A DNA stretch of 64,000 nt from Verrucomicrobiota bacterium (GTDB lineage: Bacteria; Verrucomicrobiota; Verrucomicrobiia; Opitutales; Opitutaceae), in assembly GCA_023457715.1 (NCBI GenBank), contig JAEWKR010000107.1, forward strand, positions 1-64,000. The letters run 5' to 3'. Shown piece after piece: positions 7,501-15,724 of this stretch. How positions within the stretch are numbered: position 1 is the stretch's first letter; the number at the start of each line of letters is the position of its first letter. The position numbers and the translations under genes were made by a program. Under the pieces are notes generated by a model. It was not told the origin of the DNA, did not search any database, and saw nothing but the letters and a program-made list of their open reading frames with translations.

Positions 7501-8736
7501 CTACGCGACCCTTGCCCAGAGCACCTTGAGGTAACGGCTTTCGAGGCAGTTGGAGAAAACGGGATGATCGACGCCCGGGCCGGTGCGATCAAAGAACTGC
7601 AGCCGCCGATTCTGCCGGTGTGCCGCCTTGATCACGTGCGCCTCGAAATCTTCCAGGCTCAGGAGGCCGGAACAGGAGCACGTCACGAACACGCCGCCGG
7701 GTTTCACCAGGGAGATGGCGAGCAGGTTGAGGTCTTCATACTTCTGCCGGCCCTCCCAGTTACCGCCCTCCTCGCGGGTGAAGATGAACTTCGGTGGATC
7801 CAGCACGACCAGATCCCACGTTTCCTTGTTGGTCTGCATCTGCCGGGCATACGCAAACGCGTCGGCATGCACGAATTTCAGCCGCGCCTGGTTGAGATTC
7901 GCGTTGCGCTTGGCCTGGGCGATCGCGGCCTCGTCAAGATCCACGCTGGTCACCTCCGCCGCGCCGCCCATGACCTTCGCGTTGAGCGAGAACCCTCCGG
8001 TGTAGCAGCACAGATCCAGCACCCGCGCGTCCTTCGCGAACCGGGCCACATTGCGCCGGTTGTCGCGCTGATCGCAGAAAAATCCCGTCTTGTGGCCCTC
8101 GGCGAAATCCACCTCGTAGCGCACCCCGTGCTCGCGAATCTTGACGGTCTTTGGCGCCGCGGCGTTGGTCTCGTTGAACGTCGACGGCCGGATCCCCTCC
8201 AGGCTGCCGAGATCGTGGTCGACCTGCACGCGCGCGTATTGGGTCCCGGCGAGTTCGTGGAGGAGCGGCAGCCATTTTGGCAGTCGCTGCGCAATGCCCA
8301 GCGAATACACTTCGCAAAGCAGGGTCTCGCCGTAGCGGTCGATGGTCAGTCCGCTGAGACCGTCGCCGTCCGAGTTGATCAACCGGTAGGCGTCGGTGTG
8401 CTCGTCCAGCTTGAACAAGCTTCGCCGCAGCTCGACGGCCCGGCGGATCGCCTGTTCGAAATACTCCTGTTCCGCGATCGGCTGCGTGCCATGTGCGACC
8501 ACCCGCAGCGGAATCTTGGCCCGGGGGTTGAAGAGGCCCGCCCCGGTCAGCTCGCCATTCTTGTCGTAGACCGACACCCAGTCGCCCGGCTTCGCATCCG
8601 GCGAGACCTGCCCGAGCAACCGCGGGAAAATCGCCGGTTGATACGTGAAGTACTTCAGCTGGGCCCAGGGACGCGGCCACGCCGCGCGATCGTACTTCGG
8701 CGCGGGCTTGGGTTCGGCGGGCGATGTATCGGCCAT
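7501..8736 (-). CDS. rlmI: RlmI-like class I SAM-dependent 23S rRNA (cytosine-5) methyltransferase
   Basis: A 411-aa enzyme. The N-terminal ~80 residues form a PUA-like RNA-binding domain (LGQVSPDAKPGDWVSVYDKNG). A middle EEHEAD-type domain follows, then a Rossmann methyltransferase fold from ~residue 200 with the SAM motif DLCCYTGGFSLNAK and the catalytic-region motif VLDPPKF. The C-terminal motif FVTCSCSG holds a cysteine pair consistent with C5-methylation. E. coli RlmI methylates C1962 of 23S rRNA; the exact target here is inferred. ATG 8736 is preferred over an upstream TTG (8754). Both flanking gaps hold TTTCAGA repeats. Confidence 0.85.
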   Translation of the reverse strand: MADTSPAEPKPAPKYDRAAWPRPWAQLKYFTYQPAIFPRLLGQVSPDAKPGDWVSVYDKNGELTGAGLFNPRAKIPLRVVAHGTQPIAEQEYFEQAIRRAVELRRSLFKLDEHTDAYRLINSDGDGLSGLTIDRYGETLLCEVYSLGIAQRLPKWLPLLHELAGTQYARVQVDHDLGSLEGIRPSTFNETNAAAPKTVKIREHGVRYEVDFAEGHKTGFFCDQRDNRRNVARFAKDARVLDLCCYTGGFSLNAKVMGGAAEVTSVDLDEAAIAQAKRNANLNQARLKFVHADAFAYARQMQTNKETWDLVVLDPPKFIFTREEGGNWEGRQKYEDLNLLAISLVKPGGVFVTCSCSGLLSLEDFEAHVIKAAHRQNRRLQFFDRTGPGVDHPVFSNCLESRYLKVLWARVA

Positions 8737-8792
8737 CGGGAAGAAGGTGGGCAATGGGCATGCACCGTCAATCGGGTACGGTGCCGCCGGAT

Positions 8793-8867
8793 AATTTCAG
8801 ATTTCAGATTTCAAATTTCAGATGGGAGCACTCCCGATCTGAAATCTGAAATTTGAAATCTGAAATC
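8793..8867. repeat. Hairpin of TTTCAGA/TTTCAAA heptamers
   Basis: Four heptamer units on the left arm (to 8822) and four reverse-complement units on the right arm (8836-8866) flank a GGGAG-CA-CTCCC centre. They can fold into a near-perfect ~35-bp hairpin. It lies between the thymidine phosphorylase gene and the downstream rRNA methyltransferase gene, just beyond the phosphorylase terminator. Confidence 0.85.
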
Positions 8868-8882
8868 CCGCTGCGGGCATCG

Positions 8883-8911
8883 AAAAAGCCGGTCCTCGCG
8901 GACCGGCTTTC
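8883..8911 (-). terminator. Rho-independent terminator of the phosphorylase gene
   Basis: AAAGCCGGTCC and GGACCGGCTTT form an 11-bp stem with a 4-nt loop. On the minus strand the stem is followed by a T-run (AAAAA at 8884-8888 on the plus strand). It lies 27 nt past the stop codon at 8938. Confidence 0.9.
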
Positions 8912-8937
8912 GAAGTGATTCCCCTGCGGCGGGCGCC

Positions 8938-10293
8938 TTACGCCACCCGCTCCACCACCAGCGGCGGCGGCGTCGGACGCTTCGGAGCCAGACGGTAGGC
9001 ATTCTTGAAGTATTCGAGCGCCTGCTCGAGCTTCGCCTCGTCGTTGTAATGAATCATCATCAGCGGTTCGCCCTGCTTGACCTGGGTGCCGACCTTCTTG
9101 ATTTCGGACACGCCGACCGAGTAATCGATCTTCCCATGGTGGCCGTTCTCGGTGTCCACCCCCGCGCCGAGAAGATGCACGCCTCGCGCAATCATGGCCG
9201 CGTTGATCGTGTGCACGTATCCGCGCTTCGGCGCCGGCAATTTCCGGATGTGCCGGGCCTGCGGGAACTTCTCCGGATGGTCAACGTAGCTGGTTTCGCC
9301 CCCCTGGGCCTTCACCAGCTCCTTGAACTTCTCCAGCGCCGAGCCGTCGGTCAGGTGGCGCTGCACGGTCTGCTTCGCCGAAAGCGTTGAACCCGCGACT
9401 CCGGCCAGTCGGACAATCTCCATCCCGAGCTTGAGCACGAGTTCCTTCATGTCCTCCGGGCCTTCGCCCTTGAGAAGCTGGATCGCCTCCTTGACCTCGA
9501 GCGCGGTGCCGACCGCATCGCCGAGGGGCTGGTTCATGTCGGTGACCAAAGCCACGCACCGGCGCTTCATGGAGCGGCCGACGCGGGTCATCGACCGCGC
9601 GAGCTGCTTGGCCTGCTCGAGATCCTTGATGAAGGAGCCGTTGCCCCACTTCACGTCGATCACCAACCCTTCGGAACCTTCGGCCAGTTTCTTCGACAGC
9701 ACGCTGCCGGTGATCAGCGGAAGGCTGGGGATCGTACCGGTTTCCTTGCGCAGCTCGTAGAGCTTGGCATCCGCAGGCGCGAGATCCTCGGTCTGGTTGA
9801 CGATCGCACCGCCGATGCGTCCCAGCTGCGAGGAGAACTGGTCGTTGCTGAGATTACCCTTGAAGCCGGGAATCGCCGCGAGCTTCTCCAGGGTGCCGAT
9901 CACGTAATCGTGCTCGACGCCGCACATCATCGGCACCACCACGCCGCTCGCCATCGCGAGGGGCACGAGCACGAGTGAGGTCTTGTCGCCGACACCACCG
10001 GTGGAATACTTGTCGATTTTCGGCTTCGCGATGTGCGAAAGATCGATCACCTCACCGGAAAGCATCATCTCTTCGGTCAGGTCGGCCGTCTCCTGCGCGG
10101 ACATGCCGGAAAAGTAAATGGCCATCGCCAGCGCCGCGAGTTGGTGCTGCGGCATTTCGCCGTCGAGCGTGCTGTCGATCAGGTACCGAATTTCTTCCTG
10201 GGTGAACTCGCCGCCATCACGCTTCTTCTCGATCAAGAAGTTGAATGAGGGCTTGATGAAGCGGCGGGTCGGAATATTTCGTTTGTTGGTCAT
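8938..10293 (-). CDS. deoA: Thymidine/pyrimidine-nucleoside phosphorylase family protein (divergent)
   Basis: A 451-aa homologue of thymidine phosphorylase, which cleaves pyrimidine nucleosides with phosphate. It keeps the fold order: helical N-domain, the DKYSTGGVGDKTS glycine loop, the LR.ETGTIPSLPLITGSVLSKK substrate block, and a C-terminal barrel-sandwich domain (GYVHTINA ... KQGEPLMMIHYND). Two parts differ from the standard family: His of KHSTGG is Tyr, and the SGRGLGHTGGT phosphate/sugar signature is replaced by CGVEHDYVIGT. The substrate may therefore not be thymidine. ATG 10293 is chosen; an upstream extension of 28 codons shows no family match. A clear terminator follows. Confidence 0.8.
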   Translation of the reverse strand: MTNKRNIPTRRFIKPSFNFLIEKKRDGGEFTQEEIRYLIDSTLDGEMPQHQLAALAMAIYFSGMSAQETADLTEEMMLSGEVIDLSHIAKPKIDKYSTGGVGDKTSLVLVPLAMASGVVVPMMCGVEHDYVIGTLEKLAAIPGFKGNLSNDQFSSQLGRIGGAIVNQTEDLAPADAKLYELRKETGTIPSLPLITGSVLSKKLAEGSEGLVIDVKWGNGSFIKDLEQAKQLARSMTRVGRSMKRRCVALVTDMNQPLGDAVGTALEVKEAIQLLKGEGPEDMKELVLKLGMEIVRLAGVAGSTLSAKQTVQRHLTDGSALEKFKELVKAQGGETSYVDHPEKFPQARHIRKLPAPKRGYVHTINAAMIARGVHLLGAGVDTENGHHGKIDYSVGVSEIKKVGTQVKQGEPLMMIHYNDEAKLEQALEYFKNAYRLAPKRPTPPPLVVERVA

Positions 10294-10508
10294 GAGTGAG
10301 TAGCGCTGGCGAGGGGCTTGGCCCCCGGCGCGGAAAAGTTTGGGAGACAACAAGGATGGCCGCAAAAGTCGAGCCAAAAGGGCGCGGCCAGGCCTCCCGT
10401 GCGCCTGCAGGAACAGACGTTTTGCGGCCCAGTTGCAGGATACGCCCGCCGACTCCGCCGCTCCGCCACCGTTTGACTCGGCCCGTGGATACCTTTGGTT
10501 AGCGGCGG
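10294..10508. other. Divergent intergenic region deoA-like / hflX
   Basis: A 215-bp region between two divergent genes, so it should hold both promoters; no convincing -35/-10 pair was found. A TGGCCGCAAAA block (about 10354-10364) is matched by its inverted copy TTTTGCGGCC (about 10420-10429). This is a possible long-range hairpin in the deoA-like or hflX leader. Confidence 0.35.
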
Positions 10509-11786
10509 ATGGCAGACTTCCTGACCGACAAACCCACGAATCTTCAACGCGCGTTTCTCGTTGGCGTGCAGACAGACACCATGGCCGAGGGCGAGGGCGA
10601 CGAACTCCTCCTCGAGCTGAAGGAATTGGTCGAGAACCTGCGGATCGAGGTCACCCGGACGACGCTGGTCAAACTGCGAAAACCCTCTCCCGCCATGCTG
10701 CTCGGCAGTGGCAAGTCCGCGGAGCTGATCGAGCTCGCGAAAGCGGATAACGCGGACGTCATCGTGTTCGACGAGGCGTTGTCCCCGGCCCAGCAGCGGA
10801 ACTGGGAGGAGCAATCCGGCATGGCGGTCATCGACCGGCAGGAAGTGATTCTCGAGATCTTTGCCGACCGCGCCCACACGCGCGAAGCCATTCTCCAGGT
10901 CGCGCTTGCCCGCATGGAGTACTCCCTTCCGCGTCTGACGCGGGCCTGGACGCACTTGTCCCGCCAGCGCGGCAAGGGCGCGCTGGGCGGCGAAGGTGAA
11001 ACCCAGCTCGAGCAGGATCGGCGCATCGTGCGCGACCGGATCGCCCACCTGAAGCAGGAGCTGAGGCACGTGGTCCAGCAACGCGACGTCCAGCGGCGCA
11101 AACGGCAGCGGGTGCCGCTGCCGACGTGCTCGATCGTCGGGTACACGAATGCCGGGAAATCCACCCTGCTCAACACCCTCACGGGCGCGGAGGTGCTGGC
11201 GGCGAACAAGCTGTTTGCGACCCTCGATCCCACCACCCGCCAGCTCGTGCTGCGGGGCAATCAAAAGCTGTTGGTGACGGATACGGTCGGTTTCATTCGC
11301 CGCCTGCCGCACGGTCTCGTGGAAGCGTTCAAGGCGACGCTCGAAGAGGTCATCGTCGCGGACTTTCTGGTCCACGTCGTCGATGTTTCCAACCCCAACT
11401 TCGAACAGCACCACCGGACAACGCTGGCCGTCCTGGCGGAGCTCGGCGCGGCCGAGAAGACGATGATCACCGTATTCAACAAGATCGATGTCGCCGAGGC
11501 GGCGTTGGTTCGCCGGGCCCGTCATCTCGCACCCGACGGCCTGTTCGTCAGCGCGCACACCCGGGCGGGGCTGGAGACGCTCGAATCGCGCTGCCTTGAA
11601 CTGATCGCCGAAACCCACGCCTCCACCGAATTGATCGTGCCGCACACGCGCTACGACGTGATCGCCCGGCTGCACGAGGTCGGGCACATCCAGGCGGAAG
11701 AACAGCTCGACGAAGGCGTCCACATCCGCGGCCGTTTTCCCCCCGCCCAGGCCGCGTTCTTCGCTCCCTTCGTGGTGTCGCGTTGA
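10509..11786 (+). CDS. hflX: GTPase HflX
   Basis: A 425-aa ribosome-associated GTPase that in other bacteria splits stalled or hibernating 70S ribosomes under stress. The N-terminal HflX domain (~1-165) contains the glycine-rich LLGSGKSAEL and ends in the coiled helical linker after GEGETQLEQDRR. The G domain follows, with G1 GYTNAGKST, the G2 region LFATLDPTTR, G3 DTVGF and G4 NKID. The length and domain order are typical. It is followed after only 3 nt by the TIGR03067-like gene, suggesting one transcript. Confidence 0.95.
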   Translation: MADFLTDKPTNLQRAFLVGVQTDTMAEGEGDELLLELKELVENLRIEVTRTTLVKLRKPSPAMLLGSGKSAELIELAKADNADVIVFDEALSPAQQRNWEEQSGMAVIDRQEVILEIFADRAHTREAILQVALARMEYSLPRLTRAWTHLSRQRGKGALGGEGETQLEQDRRIVRDRIAHLKQELRHVVQQRDVQRRKRQRVPLPTCSIVGYTNAGKSTLLNTLTGAEVLAANKLFATLDPTTRQLVLRGNQKLLVTDTVGFIRRLPHGLVEAFKATLEEVIVADFLVHVVDVSNPNFEQHHRTTLAVLAELGAAEKTMITVFNKIDVAEAALVRRARHLAPDGLFVSAHTRAGLETLESRCLELIAETHASTELIVPHTRYDVIARLHEVGHIQAEEQLDEGVHIRGRFPPAQAAFFAPFVVSR

Positions 11787-11789
11787 GGG

Positions 11790-12158
11790 ATGAATCCAAC
11801 GGAGACGTCCATCGAGGGCCGCTGGCAGCTGCTGCGCGCCGAGCAGGCGGGCGAAGCGGCGCCCGAGCTGGTGGTGAGGCGAACCACGCTCAGCCTGGTC
11901 GCCGGCAAATACGCGATCTGGTTCGCGGGCGAGGAAATGGATTCCGGCACGTTCGAAACCGGGGGTCTGGCCGGCGCGCTCACGCTGTTGCTGCGCGGCT
12001 TGCGCGGCCCCAACGCGGGTCGGACGATCCCGTGCATCTATCAATTACGCGGCGACCGGCTCCGCATTTGCTACGGCTTCAACGGCACCGCGCCGACCGA
12101 TTTCGCAACGGCCGCAAACGACCAGCGCTACCTGGCGACGTACCAGCGGGTGGGCTAG
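11790..12158 (+). CDS. TIGR03067-like conserved protein
   Basis: A 122-aa protein with the pattern of the TIGR03067 family described from planctomycetes: an opening IEGRWQLLRAEQAG, a central strand KYAIWFAGEEMDSGTF, then GPNAGRTIPCIYQLRGDRL-ICYG and a closing LATYQR. The fold is probably a small lipocalin-like beta barrel. The usual family form often carries a signal peptide or a fused domain; here it is a bare cytoplasmic domain. Its function is unknown. It starts 3 nt after the hflX stop, so it is probably co-transcribed with hflX. Confidence 0.75.
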   Translation: MNPTETSIEGRWQLLRAEQAGEAAPELVVRRTTLSLVAGKYAIWFAGEEMDSGTFETGGLAGALTLLLRGLRGPNAGRTIPCIYQLRGDRLRICYGFNGTAPTDFATAANDQRYLATYQRVG

Positions 12159-12170
12159 CGGGTGGATTGA

Positions 12171-12246
12171 GTACGTTGTCCCGCGTTTACGCGGAATGCC
12201 TTGGCGGCCGCCGGCCAAACTTCCGCCTGAAGGCGGGACAACGTAC
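12171..12246. repeat. Palindromic repeat element with GTACGTTGTCCCGC ends
   Basis: The perfect 14-bp terminal inverted repeats GTACGTTGTCCCGC (12171-12184) and GCGGGACAACGTAC (12233-12246) enclose inner arms ..TTTACGCGGAA and TTCCGCCTGAAG.. and a GC-rich centre. A related half-element (GTATGTAGTCCCGCCTTCC) lies at 39281-39309. The arrangement resembles REP/MITE-like palindromic units. Confidence 0.75.
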
Positions 12247-12284
12247 CCGAGCACCACTCTCCTCACCCGCGCGCGACACGTAAG

Positions 12285-12313
12285 AAAAACGGCCGCGAAA
12301 TCGCGGCCGCTTT
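12285..12313 (-). terminator. Rho-independent terminator of the CoA-transferase gene
   Basis: The stem CGGCCGCG / CGCGGCCG with an AAAT loop is followed on the minus strand by a T-run (AAAAA at 12285-12289 on the plus strand). It lies about 30 nt past the stop codon at 12344. Confidence 0.9.
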
Positions 12314-12343
12314 GAAAGGTCTCTCGTCCCTGGTCTGGCCCCC

Positions 12344-13837
12344 TCAGCTCTTCCACTGCGCCTTGCGCATGTCGCCGTTTTCCAGGAAGGCGAGGTGCAT
12401 CGCGAAGGCGTTGTTCAAGGTCTGCGGGACATGGCCTTTGCTGGAGATCCGGAGGTAGTCGCGCAGCAGCTGGCGGTACTCGGGATGCACGCAGTTTTCG
12501 ATCATCAGGGTGGCGCGGTCGTGCGGCGACTTGCCCCGAAGATCCGCGATCCCATTTTCGGTCACGACGACCTGCACCGAGTGTTCGCTGTGGTCGAGGT
12601 GCGTCACGAACGGAACGATCGTGCTGATCGCGCCCTTTTTCGCCATCGACGGGCACGTGTAGATGGAAATGTGCGCGTTGCGGGTGAAGTCGCCCGACCC
12701 GCCAATGCCGTTCATGAGGTCCTTGCCCATGACGTGGGTCGAATTCACGTTGCCGAAGAGATCGATCTCGATGGCCGTGTTGATGGTGATGAGACCAAGG
12801 CGACGGACGAGCTCCGGACTGTTGGTGATTTCCTGCGGCCGCAGCACCATCCGGGGGCGGTAATACTCCAGGTCCGCGTAGATCTCCTGGAGCTTCGCGG
12901 GACTGACCGTGAGCGAGCAGCCGCTCGCGAACGTGCACTTGCCGCTCTTGATCAGGTCGATGACGGAATCCTGGATCACCTCCGTGTACATCTGGAACGG
13001 CGGGATGTCGGCGCTGGAGCCCAGCGCGCCGATGACGGCATTGGCGATGTTGCCCACCCCCGACTGCAGCGGAAGGAACGAGGAGGGGATGCGACCGGCG
13101 CGCAGCTCGTCCGCCAGGAATTTCGCGACGTTCTCGCCGATCTTCGTGGTCACCGGATCGGGGGCGTCGAAGCCGCCGGACTCGTCGGGCGTATTCGTCT
13201 GCACAATACCCGCGATCTTGCGCGGATCGACCTTGATGACGGTGGAGCCCACGCGCTCGGTCGGCCCGTAGATGGGAATCTCGCGGCGCTGCGGGGCATC
13301 CTGGGGCTCGTAAAGATCATGGAAGCCGGTGAGCGCCGCCGGATGATAGGCATTGAGCTCGATCAGGACCTTGTCCGCCATGCGGACGAACGTATTGGCG
13401 CAGCCGACCGACGTCGTGAGCGTGATCTCGCCGTCCGGGGTTACCTTGCAGGCTTCGACGATGGCCCAGTTCACCTTGCCGAGAACGCCGCTGCGAACCG
13501 TCGGCTGCACGGCCGAAAGGTGCAGGTCGAAGAACCGCGTGCGGCCTTCGTTGATCGCCTTGCGGAGCGTCGGATCAGATTGGTATGGCGTGCGCCAGGC
13601 AATGGCGTCGGCCGCGGCGAGGGCGCCGTCAAGCGACTTGCCGGTCGAGGCGCCGGTGATGACGCCCAGCTGGAAGGGCCTCTCGGCCGCGTGCTCGGCC
13701 TTGGCGCGCGCGGCAAGCGCGAGAGGAATCACTTTGCAGGCACCCGCCGCGGTAAATCCGCCGAAGCCAACGGTTTCGTTGTGCTTCACCATCGCGGCAG
13801 CTTGTTCGGGTGTGAGAATAGGAAGGCCCTTGGTCAT
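12344..13837 (-). CDS. Acetyl-CoA hydrolase/transferase family (succinate:acetate CoA-transferase-like)
   Basis: A 497-aa protein of the Cat1/AarC/ScoC family, which moves CoA between carboxylic acids such as succinate and acetate. Family blocks are VGFGGFTAAGACKVIP near the N-terminus, SGVGNIANAVIGAL, and the active-site glutamate region TEVIQDSVIDLI. Later blocks are GIGGSGDFTRNA and VVTENGIADLRGKSP. The length matches the family. ATG 13837 (MTKGLPILT) is used; ATG 13861 is also possible. It is probably used for acetate or succinate handling in fermentation or a modified TCA cycle. A terminator at 12285-12313 follows directly. Confidence 0.88.
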   Translation of the reverse strand: MTKGLPILTPEQAAAMVKHNETVGFGGFTAAGACKVIPLALAARAKAEHAAERPFQLGVITGASTGKSLDGALAAADAIAWRTPYQSDPTLRKAINEGRTRFFDLHLSAVQPTVRSGVLGKVNWAIVEACKVTPDGEITLTTSVGCANTFVRMADKVLIELNAYHPAALTGFHDLYEPQDAPQRREIPIYGPTERVGSTVIKVDPRKIAGIVQTNTPDESGGFDAPDPVTTKIGENVAKFLADELRAGRIPSSFLPLQSGVGNIANAVIGALGSSADIPPFQMYTEVIQDSVIDLIKSGKCTFASGCSLTVSPAKLQEIYADLEYYRPRMVLRPQEITNSPELVRRLGLITINTAIEIDLFGNVNSTHVMGKDLMNGIGGSGDFTRNAHISIYTCPSMAKKGAISTIVPFVTHLDHSEHSVQVVVTENGIADLRGKSPHDRATLMIENCVHPEYRQLLRDYLRISSKGHVPQTLNNAFAMHLAFLENGDMRKAQWKS

Positions 13838-14084
13838 GTTGGAGAAATCCCAGCGTGCCATACGTGTCAGCGTGGTGCTGCGCAGCGTTTGGCGCACGCA
13901 CCGCGAATCTTGCCGACGGCCCTTCGCCGCGCAACCGGAGCCGGCATTTTGCCGGTCCCAGCTCCAGCAAAAGAGCGTCGCCAAGTGCCTCGCCGCCTGC
14001 ACGTTGGCAGACGTGACGCCCCGCCTGCGCCTCCCCCGTCTCCTGCTTGCGCATTTTTTGTCCTACGCCACCTGTTCCGTTGCC

Positions 14085-15143
14085 ATGGCCTCCTCCCACC
14101 TCGTGTTTTTCGGCACGTACACCCGCTCGACCAGCCGCGGCATCTACGCGGCGCAACTCGACGGCAGCACCGGCACCTTGAGCCCGCCGGTGCTGGTCGC
14201 CGAAACCGCCAACCCCACTTGGATCACGTTCTCCCCCGACCGCCGCTTCCTGTACGCCAGCCACGGCTCGCGGGCGCAGGCCGTGGCGTACGCGATCGAT
14301 CGCTCCGGGCCCAAACTGGTGCCGCTCCCTGCCCCGGCGGCCGCCGCGGAGGCGGGCTCGAATGCCTGTCATCTCACCACCGACCGGACCGGCACACTGC
14401 TCCTCACCGCCAATTATGGCGAGGGTTTCATCTCTGCGCTGCGCATCAACCAGGACGGCACCCTCGGCGAACCCCGGTCGATTCGTCACACGGGCCACGG
14501 TCCCAATCCCCAGCGGCAGGAGAAGCCCCACGTCCACTCGGTCACCGTCTCGCCCGACAACCGCCATGTTATCGTCTGTGACCTGGGACTTGATCGCATC
14601 TTCACGTACGCCCTCGAACTCAGGGAGGCCGCGGTGACCACGCCTCCGGTCGCCGTCGCGGAGGCCCAGCCCTGTTCCGGCCCGCGCCACTTCAAGTTCT
14701 CCGCCGACGGCAAACGGGGGTACGCGCTCACGGAAATGGGAGCGACGATCGAAGTGTACGATTACGATGCGAGCCGCGGTGCGCTGACCCGCAAGCAGAT
14801 CATCTCCACCCTCCCCTCGGATTTTCAGGCCAAATGGGGCGCCGAAATCCGCCTCCATCCGAACGGCCGCTTCCTCTACGCTTCCAATCGCGGCCACGAC
14901 AGCCTGGCCGTCTTCGCCATCGATGGCACTGACGGGACGCTGGGGTTGGTGGAAATCGTCAGTTCGGGCGGCAAGGTGCCCCGCAATTTCGAACTCTCGC
15001 CCGACGGCCAGTGGCTGGTCTGCGCCCACCAGGAGTCAGGCGGGGTTCACGTCTTTCGGGTCGACGAAGCGAGCGGCAGACTCACCAAAACGCCGCAAGT
15101 CACCGAGATCGCAATGGCCGTGTGCGTCGCGTTTCTGGAGTGA
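14085..15143 (+). CDS. Lactonase family (YbhE/6-phosphogluconolactonase-like) seven-bladed propeller
   Basis: A 352-aa protein of the lactonase beta-propeller family. It opens with HLVFFGTYTRSTSRGIY and carries repeated blade motifs: HLTTDRTGTLLLTANY, SVTVSPDNRHVIVCDLG, IRLHPNGRFLYASNRG and FELSPDGQWLVCAHQ. E. coli Pgl of this fold hydrolyses 6-phosphogluconolactone, but many homologues have other or unknown substrates. ATG 14085 gives a cytoplasmic protein. An in-frame GTG at 14013 would add a basic, hydrophobic leader (TPRLRLPRLLLAHFLSYA) that looks like a signal peptide, so export is possible. Confidence 0.82.
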   Translation: MASSHLVFFGTYTRSTSRGIYAAQLDGSTGTLSPPVLVAETANPTWITFSPDRRFLYASHGSRAQAVAYAIDRSGPKLVPLPAPAAAAEAGSNACHLTTDRTGTLLLTANYGEGFISALRINQDGTLGEPRSIRHTGHGPNPQRQEKPHVHSVTVSPDNRHVIVCDLGLDRIFTYALELREAAVTTPPVAVAEAQPCSGPRHFKFSADGKRGYALTEMGATIEVYDYDASRGALTRKQIISTLPSDFQAKWGAEIRLHPNGRFLYASNRGHDSLAVFAIDGTDGTLGLVEIVSSGGKVPRNFELSPDGQWLVCAHQESGGVHVFRVDEASGRLTKTPQVTEIAMAVCVAFLE

Positions 15144-15162
15144 GCGCCCGAGTCAACGTCCA

Positions 15163-15205
<43 letters not shown>

Positions 15206-15490
15206 CCTGGATTCCGAAGTAGCCACAGAGAGCACAGAGCTCCGACACAGAGGACACGGAGGCCGCGTCCTCGCGCCAGACCGGTTTATTGTCGGGGCTT
15301 TGGAGGTCAGCCGTCGACTCGCTGGTGCTCCTCGCTACACGAAGGCGCTTTGGGCGTAGCGAAGAGCGCCAGCGATTCGAAATCCGAGGAGGGACGTGGC
15401 GAAAACGCGGGCTCCGCTGATCGACTCGCTGGCGCTCCTCGCTACGTTCGGATAGCCGCGGACTCGTTCGATGTTCGATGTTCGACGTTC

Positions 15491-15675
15491 GACCTTGATT
15501 CCGAAGTAGCCACAGAGAGCACAAAGCTCCGACAAGAAGGACACGGAGGCTCGGTCCTTGGACAAACTTGTCCTCGCGTAACGCCCAGGACAGTCGCAGC
15601 GCCCGCCTCCGGCTCGGTTCTGATTGGGCCTCTGTGACCTCTGTGGCGAAATCGGTTTTCAGGTTCGACGTTCTG
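15491..15675 (+). repeat. Dispersed ~200 bp repeat element, copy 3
   Basis: Same order of blocks as copy 1: TGATTCCGAAGTAGCCACA at the left, ACACGGAGGCTCGGTCCT in the middle, and GATTGGGCCTCTGTGACC at the right. It lacks a roughly 25-bp segment present in copies 1 and 4 (CCTTCGCCGAGCCTACGGC), so copies vary by internal indels. Confidence 0.85.
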
Positions 15676-15724
15676 TTTTGGCGCCTGGCTGCAACCCGGC
15701 GTGACCGGCACGGTCGGTAGCCGG

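Noticed and set aside
12395..14581. Very long plus-strand open frame (728 codons) and similar long frames at 484-1635, 3846-4886, 28841-30580 and 61126-62184
   Set aside because: They lie antisense to well-supported genes (CoA-transferase, NDH-2, lpxC/fabZ, purA, kinase), have no family motifs and are Arg/Gly/Ala-rich, as expected from the shadow frames of GC-rich genes.
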